A DNA stretch of 64,000 nucleotides from an uncultured Prevotella sp. (GTDB taxonomy: Bacteria > Bacteroidota > Bacteroidia > Bacteroidales > Bacteroidaceae), in the NCBI GenBank assembly GCA_900541575.1, contig UQKO01000003.1:36932-100931 (forward strand). Reading direction: 5' to 3'. Positions 16,004 to 26,529 of the stretch are shown here, in pieces. Numbering within the stretch: the first letter of the stretch is position 1; each line of letters starts with the position of its first letter. The notes beneath the pieces were generated by a model, which was given only the letters and a program-made list of their open reading frames with translations, was not told where the DNA came from and made no database searches. A program made the position numbers and the translations under genes.

Positions 16004-19000
16004 ATGCAATTAGAAGAAACAATTGGCAAAGGGCTCTATCATTCAGACTATGAGCACGACGCTTGTGGTGTGGGCATGATTGTCAACATTCACGGCAATA
16101 AAAGTCATGAGCTTGTAGACTCGGCCTTGAAAGTCCTCGAAAACATGAAGCACCGTGGTGCAGAGGGTGCTGATAATAAAACGGGTGATGGCGCAGGTAT
16201 TTTGCTGCAGATTCCCCATGAGTTTATATTGCTTCAGGGTATTCCCGTACCAGAGAAAGGACATTATGGCACAGGTCTTGTGTTTTTGCCCAAAGATGAG
16301 GAGCGTCAGAATGCGATCTTCAAGGTGTTTATCGAAGAAGTGGAACGCGAGGGACTATCGCTAATGCATGTACGTGCCGTTCCTGTATGTTCGGACATTT
16401 TGGGAAAGGATGCTTTGGCTGCAGAACCTGATATAAAGCAAGTGTTTGTCACAGGAGGAAATGCCGAAGAATTGGAACGTAAGCTTTATTGGGTACGTAA
16501 ACGAATAGAGCGCAATGTAAAAGATAAAGATTTTTATATCTGTTCGCTTTCGTCCAAAAACATTGTATATAAAGGTATGCTCTCTTCTACCCAGTTGCGA
16601 GAGTATTATCCTGACTTAACTCAGCCTTATTTTACAAGTGGCCTAGCAATCGTACATTCACGTTTCTCTACGAATACATTCCCTACATGGGGGCTTGCTC
16701 AGCCATTCCGCTTATTGGCACATAATGGTGAGATAAATACGATCCGTGGTAATCGTGTATGGATGGAAGCTCGTGAGTCGGTGCTTTCAACAGAGACTTT
16801 AGGCAATACAAAAGATATTCGTCCGATTATTCAGTCGGGTATGAGCGATTCTGCTTCGCTTGACAATGTATTGGAATTCCTTGTGATGTCGGGATTGAGC
16901 CTTCCACATGCGATGGCAATGCTTGTACCCGAAAGTTTTAATGATAAGAATCCTATTTCAGAAGACCTAAAAGCATTTTATGAGTATCACTCCATTCTTA
17001 TGGAGCCATGGGACGGACCAGCCGCGTTGCTCTTTAGCGATGGACGATATGCAGGAGGTATGCTTGATAGAAATGGTCTGCGCCCAGCTCGCTATCTTGT
17101 AACTAAGAATGACATGATGGTTGTAGCTTCAGAAGCTGGTGTAATCAGTTTTGAAGCAGGAGATATTAAGGAGAAGGGACGTCTTCAGCCTGGTAAAATT
17201 CTTCTAATCGATACGCAAGAGGGAAAAGTGTACTACGACAAGGAACTCAAAGCACAACTGGCAAGCGCTTATCCTTATCGTCAATGGCTTTCGGCAAACC
17301 GCATAGAACTGGATGCACTTAAAAGTGGTCGAAAAGTGGAGAATAATGTGGAGGATTTCGATAAGAAACTCCGCGTGTTTGGCTTTACTCGCGAAGATGT
17401 AGAGCGTACGATTGCTCCTATGGCTAATAAGGGGGTAGAACCTATCGCTTCGATGGGTAATGATACTCCACTGGCAGTGCTCTCAGATCGTCCGCAATTA
17501 TTGTTCAACTACTTCCGTCAGCAATTTGCACAGGTCACCAATCCGGCAATCGACCCGATTCGTGAAGAATTGGTTATGTCGCTTACGGAATATGTAGGTG
17601 CAGTGGGTGTGAACATTCTCTCGCCCAATGAGAGCCATTGTAAGATGGTGCGTTTGCCTCAGCCTATTCTGACAAATCGCCAGCTTGACATCCTCTGTAA
17701 CATCCGTTATAAGGGCTTTAATACGATAAAACTCCCCATGCTCTTTGATGTGGAAAAAGGTGCAGAGGGACTTAAAGAAGCGCTTGATAATCTGTGTAAG
17801 ATGGCTGAACAGAGCGTCAATGATGGAGTGAACTACATTATCCTTTCTGATCGTGGTGTGGACGAAAAACATGCTGCGATACCTTCCTTGCTCGCTGTAA
17901 GTGCCGTTCATCATTATCTCATTTCGGTGCAGAAGCGTATGGAGACGGCTTTGCTGGTGGAAAGTGGTGAAGTACGTGAGGTAATGCATGCAGCTCTGTT
18001 GATTGGTTATGGCGCAAGTGCAATTAATCCTTATATGGCTTTTGCTGTGCTGGATGATCTTGTAAAGCGTGGCGAAGTGCAGATGAACTACGAAACTGCT
18101 GAGAAAAACTACATCAAAGCCATTTGCAAGGGATTGTATAAAGTACTCTCTAAAATGGGTATCAGTACTCTGCGCTCTTATCGTGGTGCCCAAATATTTG
18201 AAGCTGTCGGTTTGAGCGAAGAACTTCTACATAATTATTTTGGTACTGCAATAAGTACCATCGGTGGTATTCATTTGACTGAGATTGCACGTGACTATAA
18301 GCGTTTCCATGATGAGGGTTACGAACCTTGTTATGCGGATCGTGAATTGGAAGGCCTTCTTCCTCACCAAGGCTTATTTAGTTACAGAAAGGACGGAGAG
18401 AAGCATGCTTGGAATCCTGAGACCATCTCAACACTACAATTGGCTACTCGCCTTGGCAGTTACAAGAAGTTTAAAGAGTTTACGAATCTTGTCGACAATA
18501 AACCAACGCCCATTTTCCTACGTGATTTCTTTGAGTTTAAGAAGAATCCAATTCCTGTTGATGAAGTGGAGTCTGTCGATGATATCGTGAAGCATTTCGT
18601 TACGGGTGCTATGTCTTTTGGCGCTATCAGCAAGGAAGCTCATGAGGCTTTGGCATTAGCGATGAATAAACTCGGCGCTCGTAGCAATACTGGTGAGGGC
18701 GGTGAAGATAGTGAGCGCTTCCACGAGACATTTGATGGAATTTCTCTCTCTAGCAAAACGAAGCAGATTGCCTCTGGTCGTTTCGGTGTGACCACAGAGT
18801 ATCTTGTGAATGCTGAAGAAATTCAGATTAAGGTAGCTCAAGGTGCAAAACCTGGTGAAGGAGGACAACTTCCTGGCTATAAAGTCAATCAGATTATTGC
18901 CAAGACGCGCCACTCTATTCCAGGCATTTCTTTGATTTCTCCTCCACCTCACCACGATATTTACTCTATTGAAGACCTCGCACAACTGATTTTCGATCTC

Positions 19001-20497
19001 AAGAATGTCAATCCACGTGCTAGCATCAGTGTGAAGCTTGTAGCTGAGAGTGGTGTGGGAACTATCGCCGCTGGTGTGGCTAAGGCAAAGGCCGACTTAA
19101 TCGTTATTTCTGGTGCCGAGGGTGGTACGGGTGCATCGCCTGCATCTTCTATGCGTTATGCTGGTATCTCTCCGGAAATTGGTTTATCAGAAACGCAACA
19201 GACGCTTGTGCTCAATGGCCTTCGTGGACAGGTACGTTTGCAGACAGATGGTCAGATTAAAACAGGTCGCGACATCATCTCAATGGCTCTGCTCGGTGCA
19301 GAGGAATTTGGCTTCGGTACGACGGTATTGATAGTACTTGGCTGTGTGATGATGCGTAAGTGTCATGCCAACACTTGCCCTGTGGGAGTTGCAACGCAGA
19401 ATCCAGAACTTCGTGAACATTTCCGTGGTCACTATGAATATGTAGTCAACTATTTCCGATTCCTTGCACAAGAAGTGCGCGAATATCTGGCAGAGATGGG
19501 ATTCCGTCACTTCAATGACATTGTAGGTCGTACTGATTTGATCTCTTTGAAAGAGACAAAGCAGGAAAGCAAGGCTTCTTCGCTCGACTTTAGTCGCTTG
19601 CTACACAAGGTCGACAACGGATCGTCCATCCATCATACAACGAACCAAAAGCATGATATTGACTCCGTGCTTGACACTACAATCGTGAAAGATGCTGCGC
19701 CCGCTCTTGAAAATCAGAAGGACGTCTCGTTGGAATATGCCATTTCTAATACCGATCGTTCGGTTGGTGCAATGCTCTCAGGAGCAGTAGCTTACAAGTA
19801 CGGACAGAAAGGCTTGCCCGATGAAACTATCAACGTGAAGTTTAAAGGATCTGCAGGTCAGAGTTTTGGCGCATTCCTTACCAAGGGCATCAGTTTCAAA
19901 CTCGAAGGTGAAGCGAATGATTATTTGGGTAAGGCGCTCAGCGGTGGACGTATTGCAGTGATGCCCCCTGTACGTTCTAACTTCAATGCTGAGGAGAATA
20001 CAATTGCGGGCAATACGCTTCTCTATGGTGCTACAAGTGGTGAAGTTTATATCAATGGTGCAGTAGGCGAACGCTTTGCTGTGAGAAATTCAGGTGCCAT
20101 CGCTGTCGTGGAAGGTGTGGGAGATCACTGCTGTGAATACATGACAGGTGGACGAGTAGTGGTGCTTGGCGAAACTGGACGTAATTTTGCCGCTGGTATG
20201 AGTGGCGGTATTGCTTACGTTTGGGACAAGAATCATAACTTCGACTATTTCTGTAATATGGAGATGGTGGAACTCTCGCTTATAGAAGATTCTGCTTCGC
20301 GCAAGGAACTTCACGAACTTATTCGTCAGCACTATCTCTATACGGGTTCGCAACTAGCACGCACGATGCTTGATAATTGGAATCGCTATGTTGACGATTT
20401 TATTCAGGTAACTCCGATTGAGTATAAGCGTGTACTCGCAGAAGAGCAGATGCGTAAACTTCAGCAAAAGATAGCAGAAGTACAACGCGATTATTAG
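16004..20497 (+). CDS. gltB: Glutamate synthase large subunit
   Basis: GltB makes two glutamates from glutamine and 2-oxoglutarate; with GltD it is the NADPH-dependent GOGAT that completes ammonium assimilation. The 1497 residues match the usual length. Domains in order: an N-terminal glutamine amidotransferase whose nucleophile would be Cys21 (HDACGVGMI) after propeptide removal, with HSRFSTNTFPTW and LLAHNGEINT; a central domain; an FMN-binding synthase domain with the GEGGEDSERF region and the 3Fe-4S cysteines in CVMMRKCHANTCPVG; and a C-terminal beta-helix with repeated G-rich turns (GSAGQSFGAF, SGGRIAVMPP, MTGGRVVVLGETGRNF). It is followed 136 bases later by gltD. Confidence 0.98.
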   Translation: MQLEETIGKGLYHSDYEHDACGVGMIVNIHGNKSHELVDSALKVLENMKHRGAEGADNKTGDGAGILLQIPHEFILLQGIPVPEKGHYGTGLVFLPKDEERQNAIFKVFIEEVEREGLSLMHVRAVPVCSDILGKDALAAEPDIKQVFVTGGNAEELERKLYWVRKRIERNVKDKDFYICSLSSKNIVYKGMLSSTQLREYYPDLTQPYFTSGLAIVHSRFSTNTFPTWGLAQPFRLLAHNGEINTIRGNRVWMEARESVLSTETLGNTKDIRPIIQSGMSDSASLDNVLEFLVMSGLSLPHAMAMLVPESFNDKNPISEDLKAFYEYHSILMEPWDGPAALLFSDGRYAGGMLDRNGLRPARYLVTKNDMMVVASEAGVISFEAGDIKEKGRLQPGKILLIDTQEGKVYYDKELKAQLASAYPYRQWLSANRIELDALKSGRKVENNVEDFDKKLRVFGFTREDVERTIAPMANKGVEPIASMGNDTPLAVLSDRPQLLFNYFRQQFAQVTNPAIDPIREELVMSLTEYVGAVGVNILSPNESHCKMVRLPQPILTNRQLDILCNIRYKGFNTIKLPMLFDVEKGAEGLKEALDNLCKMAEQSVNDGVNYIILSDRGVDEKHAAIPSLLAVSAVHHYLISVQKRMETALLVESGEVREVMHAALLIGYGASAINPYMAFAVLDDLVKRGEVQMNYETAEKNYIKAICKGLYKVLSKMGISTLRSYRGAQIFEAVGLSEELLHNYFGTAISTIGGIHLTEIARDYKRFHDEGYEPCYADRELEGLLPHQGLFSYRKDGEKHAWNPETISTLQLATRLGSYKKFKEFTNLVDNKPTPIFLRDFFEFKKNPIPVDEVESVDDIVKHFVTGAMSFGAISKEAHEALALAMNKLGARSNTGEGGEDSERFHETFDGISLSSKTKQIASGRFGVTTEYLVNAEEIQIKVAQGAKPGEGGQLPGYKVNQIIAKTRHSIPGISLISPPPHHDIYSIEDLAQLIFDLKNVNPRASISVKLVAESGVGTIAAGVAKAKADLIVISGAEGGTGASPASSMRYAGISPEIGLSETQQTLVLNGLRGQVRLQTDGQIKTGRDIISMALLGAEEFGFGTTVLIVLGCVMMRKCHANTCPVGVATQNPELREHFRGHYEYVVNYFRFLAQEVREYLAEMGFRHFNDIVGRTDLISLKETKQESKASSLDFSRLLHKVDNGSSIHHTTNQKHDIDSVLDTTIVKDAAPALENQKDVSLEYAISNTDRSVGAMLSGAVAYKYGQKGLPDETINVKFKGSAGQSFGAFLTKGISFKLEGEANDYLGKALSGGRIAVMPPVRSNFNAEENTIAGNTLLYGATSGEVYINGAVGERFAVRNSGAIAVVEGVGDHCCEYMTGGRVVVLGETGRNFAAGMSGGIAYVWDKNHNFDYFCNMEMVELSLIEDSASRKELHELIRQHYLYTGSQLARTMLDNWNRYVDDFIQVTPIEYKRVLAEEQMRKLQQKIAEVQRDY

Positions 20498-20633
20498 TCC
20501 ATTCGCGTGCAGATGCTATAGTGTGAGAGAAGGATGTAGCTCGTGTGGGCTCTCGGCTTTCTTCCTATAGCGTCTGTAAGCGTGGATAATTCATTCATCC
20601 ATTTATTAAGACTTTCCAAACAAGATATATATT

Positions 20634-21977
20634 ATGGGAGATCCTAAAGCTTTCCTTACCATACCTCGTCATGAAGCGGGCTATCGTCCCATCCATGAGA
20701 GAATCGCTGATTTCGGAGAAGTGGAGCAGACACTCAATACGAGCGATCGCCGTCTGCAAGCCTCTCGCTGTATGGATTGTGGTGTTCCTTTCTGTCATTG
20801 GGCTTGTCCGTTAGGCAATCGCCCTCCTGAATTTCAAGATGCCGTATTCAAGGGCGAATGGCGTGAGGCTTATGAGATACTTACTGCAACAAACGATTTT
20901 CCTGATTTTACAGGTCGTATCTGTCCTGCTCTTTGTGAAAAGAGTTGTGTGCTGAAACTTTCAATGGACTCGCCTGTTACGATTCGTGAAGACGAATGTT
21001 CTGTTATTGAAGCTGCTTTCCGTGAAGGCTATGTTCAACCGCGTCAGTTTGAACGGAATGGTAAGCGTGTTGCTGTGATTGGTTCGGGACCTGCTGGCTT
21101 AGCTGCAGCCAATCAATTGAATCATAGAGGATATGAAGTCACGGTGTTTGAAAAAGATGAATACGTGGGCGGACTTCTTCGATTTGGTATTCCCAACTTC
21201 AAGCTTCAGAAAACGGTAATTGACCGACGCGTAAAAATTATGGAAGCCGAGGGCATTACGTTCAAGGTGAATAGCTCTATTGATGTAACGAAACTTCCCG
21301 AAGGATTCGATGCTTATTGTATCTGTACGGGTACTCCGCAAGCGCGCGACTTGAAAGTTTCTGGTCGTGAACTCAAAGGCGTACATTTCGCATTGGAATT
21401 GCTCGGTCAGCAGAATAGAGTGCTTGCAGGACAAGTTTTCGATGCTAAACATCGTGTAACAGCTAAAGGAAAACGCGTACTTGTGATTGGTGGTGGCGAT
21501 ACAGGTTCCGACTGTATTGGTACTTCTCATCGTCAAGGTGCTGTGAGTGTCACGCAGATTGAAATCATGCCGAAACCTCCCGTAGGCCACAATCCAAAGA
21601 CTCCTTGGCCACAATGGCCTGTGGTGTTAAAGACTTCTTCTAGTCATGAAGAAGGATGTGAACGCCGTTGGTTACTCACTACGAATAAGTTTATCGATAA
21701 TGGAAAGGGGCATGTATGTGGTGCCGAGGTGGAAGAAGTGGAATGGCTTCCCAATCCCGATGGTGGACGTCCCATCATGAAACCTACGGGTAAGAAGGAA
21801 ATTATCGACTGTGATATTGTGTTCTTAGCCATGGGATTCTTGCGCCCACAGCAACCAGAGTTTCCAGAGAACGTCTTTGTGGCTGGCGATGCCGCCACAG
21901 GAGCAAGTCTCGTTGTTCGTTGTATAGCTGGAGGACGAAAGGCTGCAGAAGCTGTCGATGCGTATCTTAATCGATAG
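20634..21977 (+). CDS. gltD: Glutamate synthase small subunit
   Basis: GltD takes electrons from NADPH through FAD and two 4Fe-4S clusters to the large subunit. The 447-residue protein has the N-terminal cysteine clusters (CMDCGVPFCHWACPLGN, residues 47-63, and CPALCEKSC), an FAD-binding loop (GSGPAGLAAA) and an NADPH-binding loop (GGGDTGSD), ending with the FAD motif VFVAGDAATGASLVV. Length is slightly short of the common 460-490. The 136-base gap from gltB has no terminator, so the pair is probably one operon ending at the hairpin at 22095. Confidence 0.97.
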   Translation: MGDPKAFLTIPRHEAGYRPIHERIADFGEVEQTLNTSDRRLQASRCMDCGVPFCHWACPLGNRPPEFQDAVFKGEWREAYEILTATNDFPDFTGRICPALCEKSCVLKLSMDSPVTIREDECSVIEAAFREGYVQPRQFERNGKRVAVIGSGPAGLAAANQLNHRGYEVTVFEKDEYVGGLLRFGIPNFKLQKTVIDRRVKIMEAEGITFKVNSSIDVTKLPEGFDAYCICTGTPQARDLKVSGRELKGVHFALELLGQQNRVLAGQVFDAKHRVTAKGKRVLVIGGGDTGSDCIGTSHRQGAVSVTQIEIMPKPPVGHNPKTPWPQWPVVLKTSSSHEEGCERRWLLTTNKFIDNGKGHVCGAEVEEVEWLPNPDGGRPIMKPTGKKEIIDCDIVFLAMGFLRPQQPEFPENVFVAGDAATGASLVVRCIAGGRKAAEAVDAYLNR

Positions 21978-22280
21978 ATCTTTGATTGCTCTGAAGTCAT
22001 GAAGTAGACAAGGTAGGTTTTTGATTATCAATAAAAAATACGCTTGTAAACTTACCAGAGCATTGTACTTGGATGTTTTTCAGCAAAAAACGAAACGCCT
22101 TGTAAGAGCATAAGAATTTAATAATATTTGCTCTTGCAAGGCGTATTGTTTTTGTTATAAGTATTATAAGATGTCTTTCGGTATATAGATTAAGTGTAAC
22201 GTTGTTTTGTGGGTGCTGCTAGTGCAGATACTAATTGCTGTTCTTCCTTGTTGTATAGGTAGAGTGTTGGAAAAATGCGG
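21978..22280. other. Intergenic region between convergent genes, 303 bases
   Basis: This region separates gltD from the converging fusion gene. Apart from the strong hairpin at 22095-22144 I see nothing in it. Confidence 0.6.
22095..22152 (+). terminator. Terminator of gltBD
   Basis: Arms ACGCCTTGTAAGAGCA (22095-22110) and 22129-22144 pair over 16 bp with one wobble, then ATTGTTTTTG. Confidence 0.75.
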
Positions 22281-25200
22281 TTAGCATTCAGCAAGCTTTT
22301 GAATGTGAGCGTTCGTATAGTAATGTTTTAGGATATCGGTATAGGAAAAACCTCTGTCGGCCATGACGGCAGCTCCTATTTGGCACAATCCTACGCCATG
22401 TCCCCATCCAGCACCAATCAACTTAAACAACGCAGGAATGCCTGTCTGTGCGTTCACTTCATGACGCTCCACAATGAATGCGGAACTATAGAGATGACTA
22501 TCAGAGAGCATACGGCGGATTTCCAATTCTTTTCCTACTGTTAAGGTGCGCTTGCTTCCTATTACTTGCAGACGGATTAGTCTGCCGCTAGCCCCTCGTT
22601 CTATGGGTTTGAGATCAATGATGTCGCCAAACTCAAGTCCTAGCTTGCTTTCAATCAAAGTACGAATTTTTTCTTGGCTCAACGTAACGCTCCAGCGATA
22701 GAAGTCTTGTGTCTCTTGGTCGTAGTTGTTGAGCACTTGGGATAGCAGATGCTTGTCGTTTGTGTTGCAGAAAGCTTCGGCGCTATTGCGAATCCATTTT
22801 TCTGCTTCTTCTTCATTTGTGAGGTCGGGTAGGGAGGTTGATGCAGCATCTCTTATCGGGCTGAGATAAGGATATTCTGTATCATCCCAACACGCACTAT
22901 AGCGTTCGCTAACTCCTCCACAACATTTTGAGAATCTAGCATCGCATAGTTCTCCGTCGAATGTGAGTACTTCTCCTTCTGTATCTCTTACGGCTTGTTT
23001 CACCTGGGGTAAGGCAGCTCGGGTGATACCTTGGTAGCGTTGGCAATGGTCGTCTGCACAGACATCGTAGAGCATATGATCAGAACGATCGTGCCAACGT
23101 AGCATTTCATCGGAGTGGTGTACGAAGTTGAAATAGCCTTCTGCACGGTTGCTTCCTTTGAGGCGATGGAGCATCTGGCTGTATACCCAACTTCTCGATA
23201 CTACGGCATGCGTTCTAAGGAGTTCAAGAGAGGACGTAGCGCTCATCTCCGAGGAAATTACGCTTTCGAGATAATCCTCAACAGGTAGCTCGTTGATAAT
23301 CACTAATTTCTCTTCATCAACAATCAACTTCAATCGACCACGGAAGGTTTGGCTCTCTTGTCGTTCCCAATGGAATCCAATGCCAATTGTAACGTTTTGA
23401 AGTGTGAAGGACGCTTTTCCTTCCTGCTCAGGGATGAAGTTTAGTTCGCTATAGATATTGCCATTCCAAAGAATGCCGCCATCCACGCATTCAACAGTCT
23501 GCTTGCCTTCTATTACAGCTCCTTTCGCCATGAAAGCACCATTGAGTTCAAACTCCACTTTTTGCGCATGAAGAATGCCTACGCTGATTCGGCGATTTAC
23601 TAGAGATTTGAGTAAGCACGTTTCATGATGAGAGTTTGATTCTGTACTCGCTGTGGCATTTCTTTTCCTTCCATGCAACTTACGCACAACAGCATTTATT
23701 TCGGCATCGTCGAGCGTCACTTCGCGAAGGATGGATGTAGCTAGTTGGGGAGTCATTTTCTTGAAATCTTCCTCGCGAGGCGTGATGAGCAGTCCGCCCA
23801 TGTCAATAGACCCTGGGCTTACAAGACACTTCTCATTTTCCTCAGCTGTGTAGCATTTGGGGCGATGTTTCTTGCGAGGAAATACGATGGTCACAATATG
23901 GTCGTCAATATTAGGGCCGCTTTCTTGTCGCCAACAGAGGATATTTACATCAGGCTCTTTCCCTTTCTTGTCAATGGGCAGTGCGTCCATAAGTTTTTTG
24001 AGCAAAATAGGGTTGCCGTTCGTAGCAGGAGGACCTTGCACCACGAACGCTGGGCAAGCATATCCTTTCAGTCGGAATATTCCACCAGTCTTGGGCATAT
24101 AGCCCATTTCTTCCAAGTCGGCCTCTTCCTCCTTTGTGGTGGGATAGATGCGCTCCAGTTTGTGTTCGTAATAAGCCCAATCTTTCTCTATGGGTACGAA
24201 GCCGCGATCGCCCGCTTGCAGATGCGCATGGTCGGGAGCAGAAGCACCGCAGTTTGCTCCGTTGTAGAATACAAACATACCTGGCAGATTCCATGCTACT
24301 TTATCGATCAATGAGGAGAAATGTTTAAACTCTTGGTCAGTGTGCCGACGCGTGGGAATCGTGAGATGATGGGGAAGAATAGGGTAGGGGTTGACTAACA
24401 GTTGAAGTGTACCCATTGTGGGCAGTGACAGTTGTAGAGTTGGACGATTTTTGTCGCACAAAAAGCAAGGACGTGCCTTGATGGTCTTTGCATCAATCTT
24501 TGCTCCTGTACTCACAATGCGTGAGGGATTGAATTGTACATGCAACTCGTTGTCGCCTAGAGAAAGAGAACGATTTTGTGCCTTCTCATTCAAGTCGTTG
24601 AATCGTTGCTTGGCTTCGTCCCACGTGTTCATCTGCAGGTCGAAGAATTTGATGGTCTCTTGTTTGTCGAGTGGATGGTTCCATCGGGCAATCATGGCTT
24701 TACGAGCACGCAGTTCTAGTGTGCGCAATAAGTCTTTGTAGGCATTGTTCTTATTTTGATGGGCAATATCTAGTTGTGCATCAGAATTACCATCCCAGCG
24801 ACGACACAGATAAAGTTCTTTAAAAATTCTACCAATGCGATAGTGGCGTGAGAAGATCAAGCCGAGGGCATAGTCCTCTCCGTAGCTCGTATTAGGAAAA
24901 CCTATTTTTCTCAAAATGTCTGTGCGGAAAGCACGGGGAGCTCCGAGCCCATTGATTCTAAGGGCATTGTTACGTCCATTTTCTGGTGTCCATTCTGTGT
25001 GGGCAATAAGACCAGGAGGAAGCGTTTGTAAATCAAAGTTAACCATGCGGTAACTACCAATCACCATAGCTGCTTTTTGTGTATGGAAAGCGTCCACAAT
25101 CTGACTAAGTGTATGGGGAGAAGAGTAGAGGTCGTCTGAATCGAGTTGCACGGCAAAGCGTCCGCAATGTTCAGAGCGTATTGCCAAGTCCCAACATCCA

Positions 25201-26168
25201 CCAATGCCTAAATCGGTGCGCGAAGGAGTGATGAGTACAACGCGTGGGTCGATAGCCAATTCCTTGACGGCATCGGAAGTGCCATCAGTAGAATGATTGT
25301 CGACAATGAGGACGTTAAAAGAGAACTTTGTTTGTTGTTCCAATACGGAATGGATGGCATCCTTGATTGTACGTACACGATTACGTACGGGGATAATCAC
25401 ACTAGCTTCTACGGGATACGTTTCGGTGTCCTCGTTGGGTAATTCGTCATATTCGTTAGGAGCAAGCCAGGCACCAATATGTTTAAGGTGTTCGGTACAG
25501 GCCTTTTCCATCTCTAGTTGTACTTCGCGATTGGAAGGATTTACGTAATCGAACTGTTTTTGACCTGATGCGCGAAGATCTGTTTCTTTTTCTGTATACA
25601 AAGGCTCTCGCACGTGAAGAATATCTCCGTGTGCACTCACGTAGAGTCTTAGAGCATAGAAAGCTGCATGGCGGTATCTTGCATTTTTCTCAGCCTTGAG
25701 AAAATCTTTTATATCCTTTGTGCGATAGAGCACCAACGATCCGAAATCAAAGTCGTCTCTTAATGCGCCTTCTTGATAATCTATTACAGGATGAATACCT
25801 TGATCGTCATAACGATCAGAATAGACCATTAGTGCTTGTTCTTTGTGGTCGACATCCAATGTCGCTTGAATTAGGCGTTCGATAGCTCTATAACCCAAAG
25901 TTAGTTTGTGCGTGCTTAAATACGCAATGGTATAACGGGCTGTAACTTGTTGAGCTATTTGTCGTAGAAACTTGATGCTGCGCAGATTGTCAGCTTCTAT
26001 TGTGGAGCATCTTTCATCGGTATATTGTACTGCCGACTGCATACTTTCGGCTGTGCATACGAGGTATAGATGATTGACTGCCACACAGTCTTTTATTTCT
26101 TTAATCAGCAAGTCCGTGCCCTCATTTTGAGGAACATAGGCCAAGACAAAGTCTGTTTTTTCTTGCAT
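22281..26168 (-). CDS. Three-domain fusion: GT2 glycosyltransferase, HIT-like (DUF4922) and SpoIID/LytB
   Basis: The protein is 1295 residues from the ATG at 26168; the frame is open further upstream but family-like sequence begins here. Residues 1-245 are an uncharacterised N-terminal region, itself perhaps glycosyltransferase-like. Residues 253-460 are a family 2 glycosyltransferase (VEASVIIPVRNR, acidic QLDSDD at 341-346, and GED at 430-432). Residues about 535-830 resemble DUF4922 of the HIT/nucleotide-phosphorylase superfamily, with a CFLC pair and HAHLQ at 647-651. Residues about 890-1290 are a SpoIID/LytB domain with the hallmark GWGHGVGLCQIGA near 1254-1266. No signal peptide is visible. 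SpoIID proteins act on or with peptidoglycan hydrolases; HIT-like enzymes transfer or release nucleotides; what one polypeptide does with all three is unknown. Confidence 0.85.
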   Translation of the reverse strand: MQEKTDFVLAYVPQNEGTDLLIKEIKDCVAVNHLYLVCTAESMQSAVQYTDERCSTIEADNLRSIKFLRQIAQQVTARYTIAYLSTHKLTLGYRAIERLIQATLDVDHKEQALMVYSDRYDDQGIHPVIDYQEGALRDDFDFGSLVLYRTKDIKDFLKAEKNARYRHAAFYALRLYVSAHGDILHVREPLYTEKETDLRASGQKQFDYVNPSNREVQLEMEKACTEHLKHIGAWLAPNEYDELPNEDTETYPVEASVIIPVRNRVRTIKDAIHSVLEQQTKFSFNVLIVDNHSTDGTSDAVKELAIDPRVVLITPSRTDLGIGGCWDLAIRSEHCGRFAVQLDSDDLYSSPHTLSQIVDAFHTQKAAMVIGSYRMVNFDLQTLPPGLIAHTEWTPENGRNNALRINGLGAPRAFRTDILRKIGFPNTSYGEDYALGLIFSRHYRIGRIFKELYLCRRWDGNSDAQLDIAHQNKNNAYKDLLRTLELRARKAMIARWNHPLDKQETIKFFDLQMNTWDEAKQRFNDLNEKAQNRSLSLGDNELHVQFNPSRIVSTGAKIDAKTIKARPCFLCDKNRPTLQLSLPTMGTLQLLVNPYPILPHHLTIPTRRHTDQEFKHFSSLIDKVAWNLPGMFVFYNGANCGASAPDHAHLQAGDRGFVPIEKDWAYYEHKLERIYPTTKEEEADLEEMGYMPKTGGIFRLKGYACPAFVVQGPPATNGNPILLKKLMDALPIDKKGKEPDVNILCWRQESGPNIDDHIVTIVFPRKKHRPKCYTAEENEKCLVSPGSIDMGGLLITPREEDFKKMTPQLATSILREVTLDDAEINAVVRKLHGRKRNATASTESNSHHETCLLKSLVNRRISVGILHAQKVEFELNGAFMAKGAVIEGKQTVECVDGGILWNGNIYSELNFIPEQEGKASFTLQNVTIGIGFHWERQESQTFRGRLKLIVDEEKLVIINELPVEDYLESVISSEMSATSSLELLRTHAVVSRSWVYSQMLHRLKGSNRAEGYFNFVHHSDEMLRWHDRSDHMLYDVCADDHCQRYQGITRAALPQVKQAVRDTEGEVLTFDGELCDARFSKCCGGVSERYSACWDDTEYPYLSPIRDAASTSLPDLTNEEEAEKWIRNSAEAFCNTNDKHLLSQVLNNYDQETQDFYRWSVTLSQEKIRTLIESKLGLEFGDIIDLKPIERGASGRLIRLQVIGSKRTLTVGKELEIRRMLSDSHLYSSAFIVERHEVNAQTGIPALFKLIGAGWGHGVGLCQIGAAVMADRGFSYTDILKHYYTNAHIQKLAEC

Positions 26169-26529
26169 GGGAAGGTTTCTTAATATAGTTCGTGGGGCAA
26201 AGATAATGAAATAATACGAATTATGTTGGTTTGTAAAAGGCACAAAGACTATTCCCAACAATAAATACTTCTATACTCCAACGCTTTGCGTAGATTTCAT
26301 AGGCACGCATAAAATTGAGTTATCATTCAGCTAGATAAATGCTACGGACGAAAGAGATAAAGTCACTCTCTTTTAAGCACACACACCACACCTATATAAC
26401 AACACGCGCGCGAGGCAAAATCACCTTGTTATGCGTTCAAAATCAGTCTATCCTATCGGTCTTTATCCATAGAGTCTATCGGTCTTCATCGTTAGCACCT
26501 AATGGTCTTCATCGTTAGAGTACTAAGAT
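26169..26529. other. Intergenic region, 361 bases
   Basis: This AT-rich leader of the fusion gene contains CA-rich and CGCG-rich low-complexity sequence (26380-26415) and a degenerate 23-base tandem repeat (26458-26520). No gene is visible. Confidence 0.5.
26458..26520. repeat. Degenerate 23-base tandem repeat
   Basis: Three copies with a 23-base period begin at 26458, 26481 and 26504, sharing GGTCTTCATCGTTAG in copies 2 and 3 (copy 1 diverges after GGTCTT). Confidence 0.7.

Noticed and set aside
17498..18193. A 231-codon minus-strand frame inside gltB
   Set aside because: It is antisense to conserved glutamate synthase sequence and has histidine/threonine-rich, shadow-like composition.
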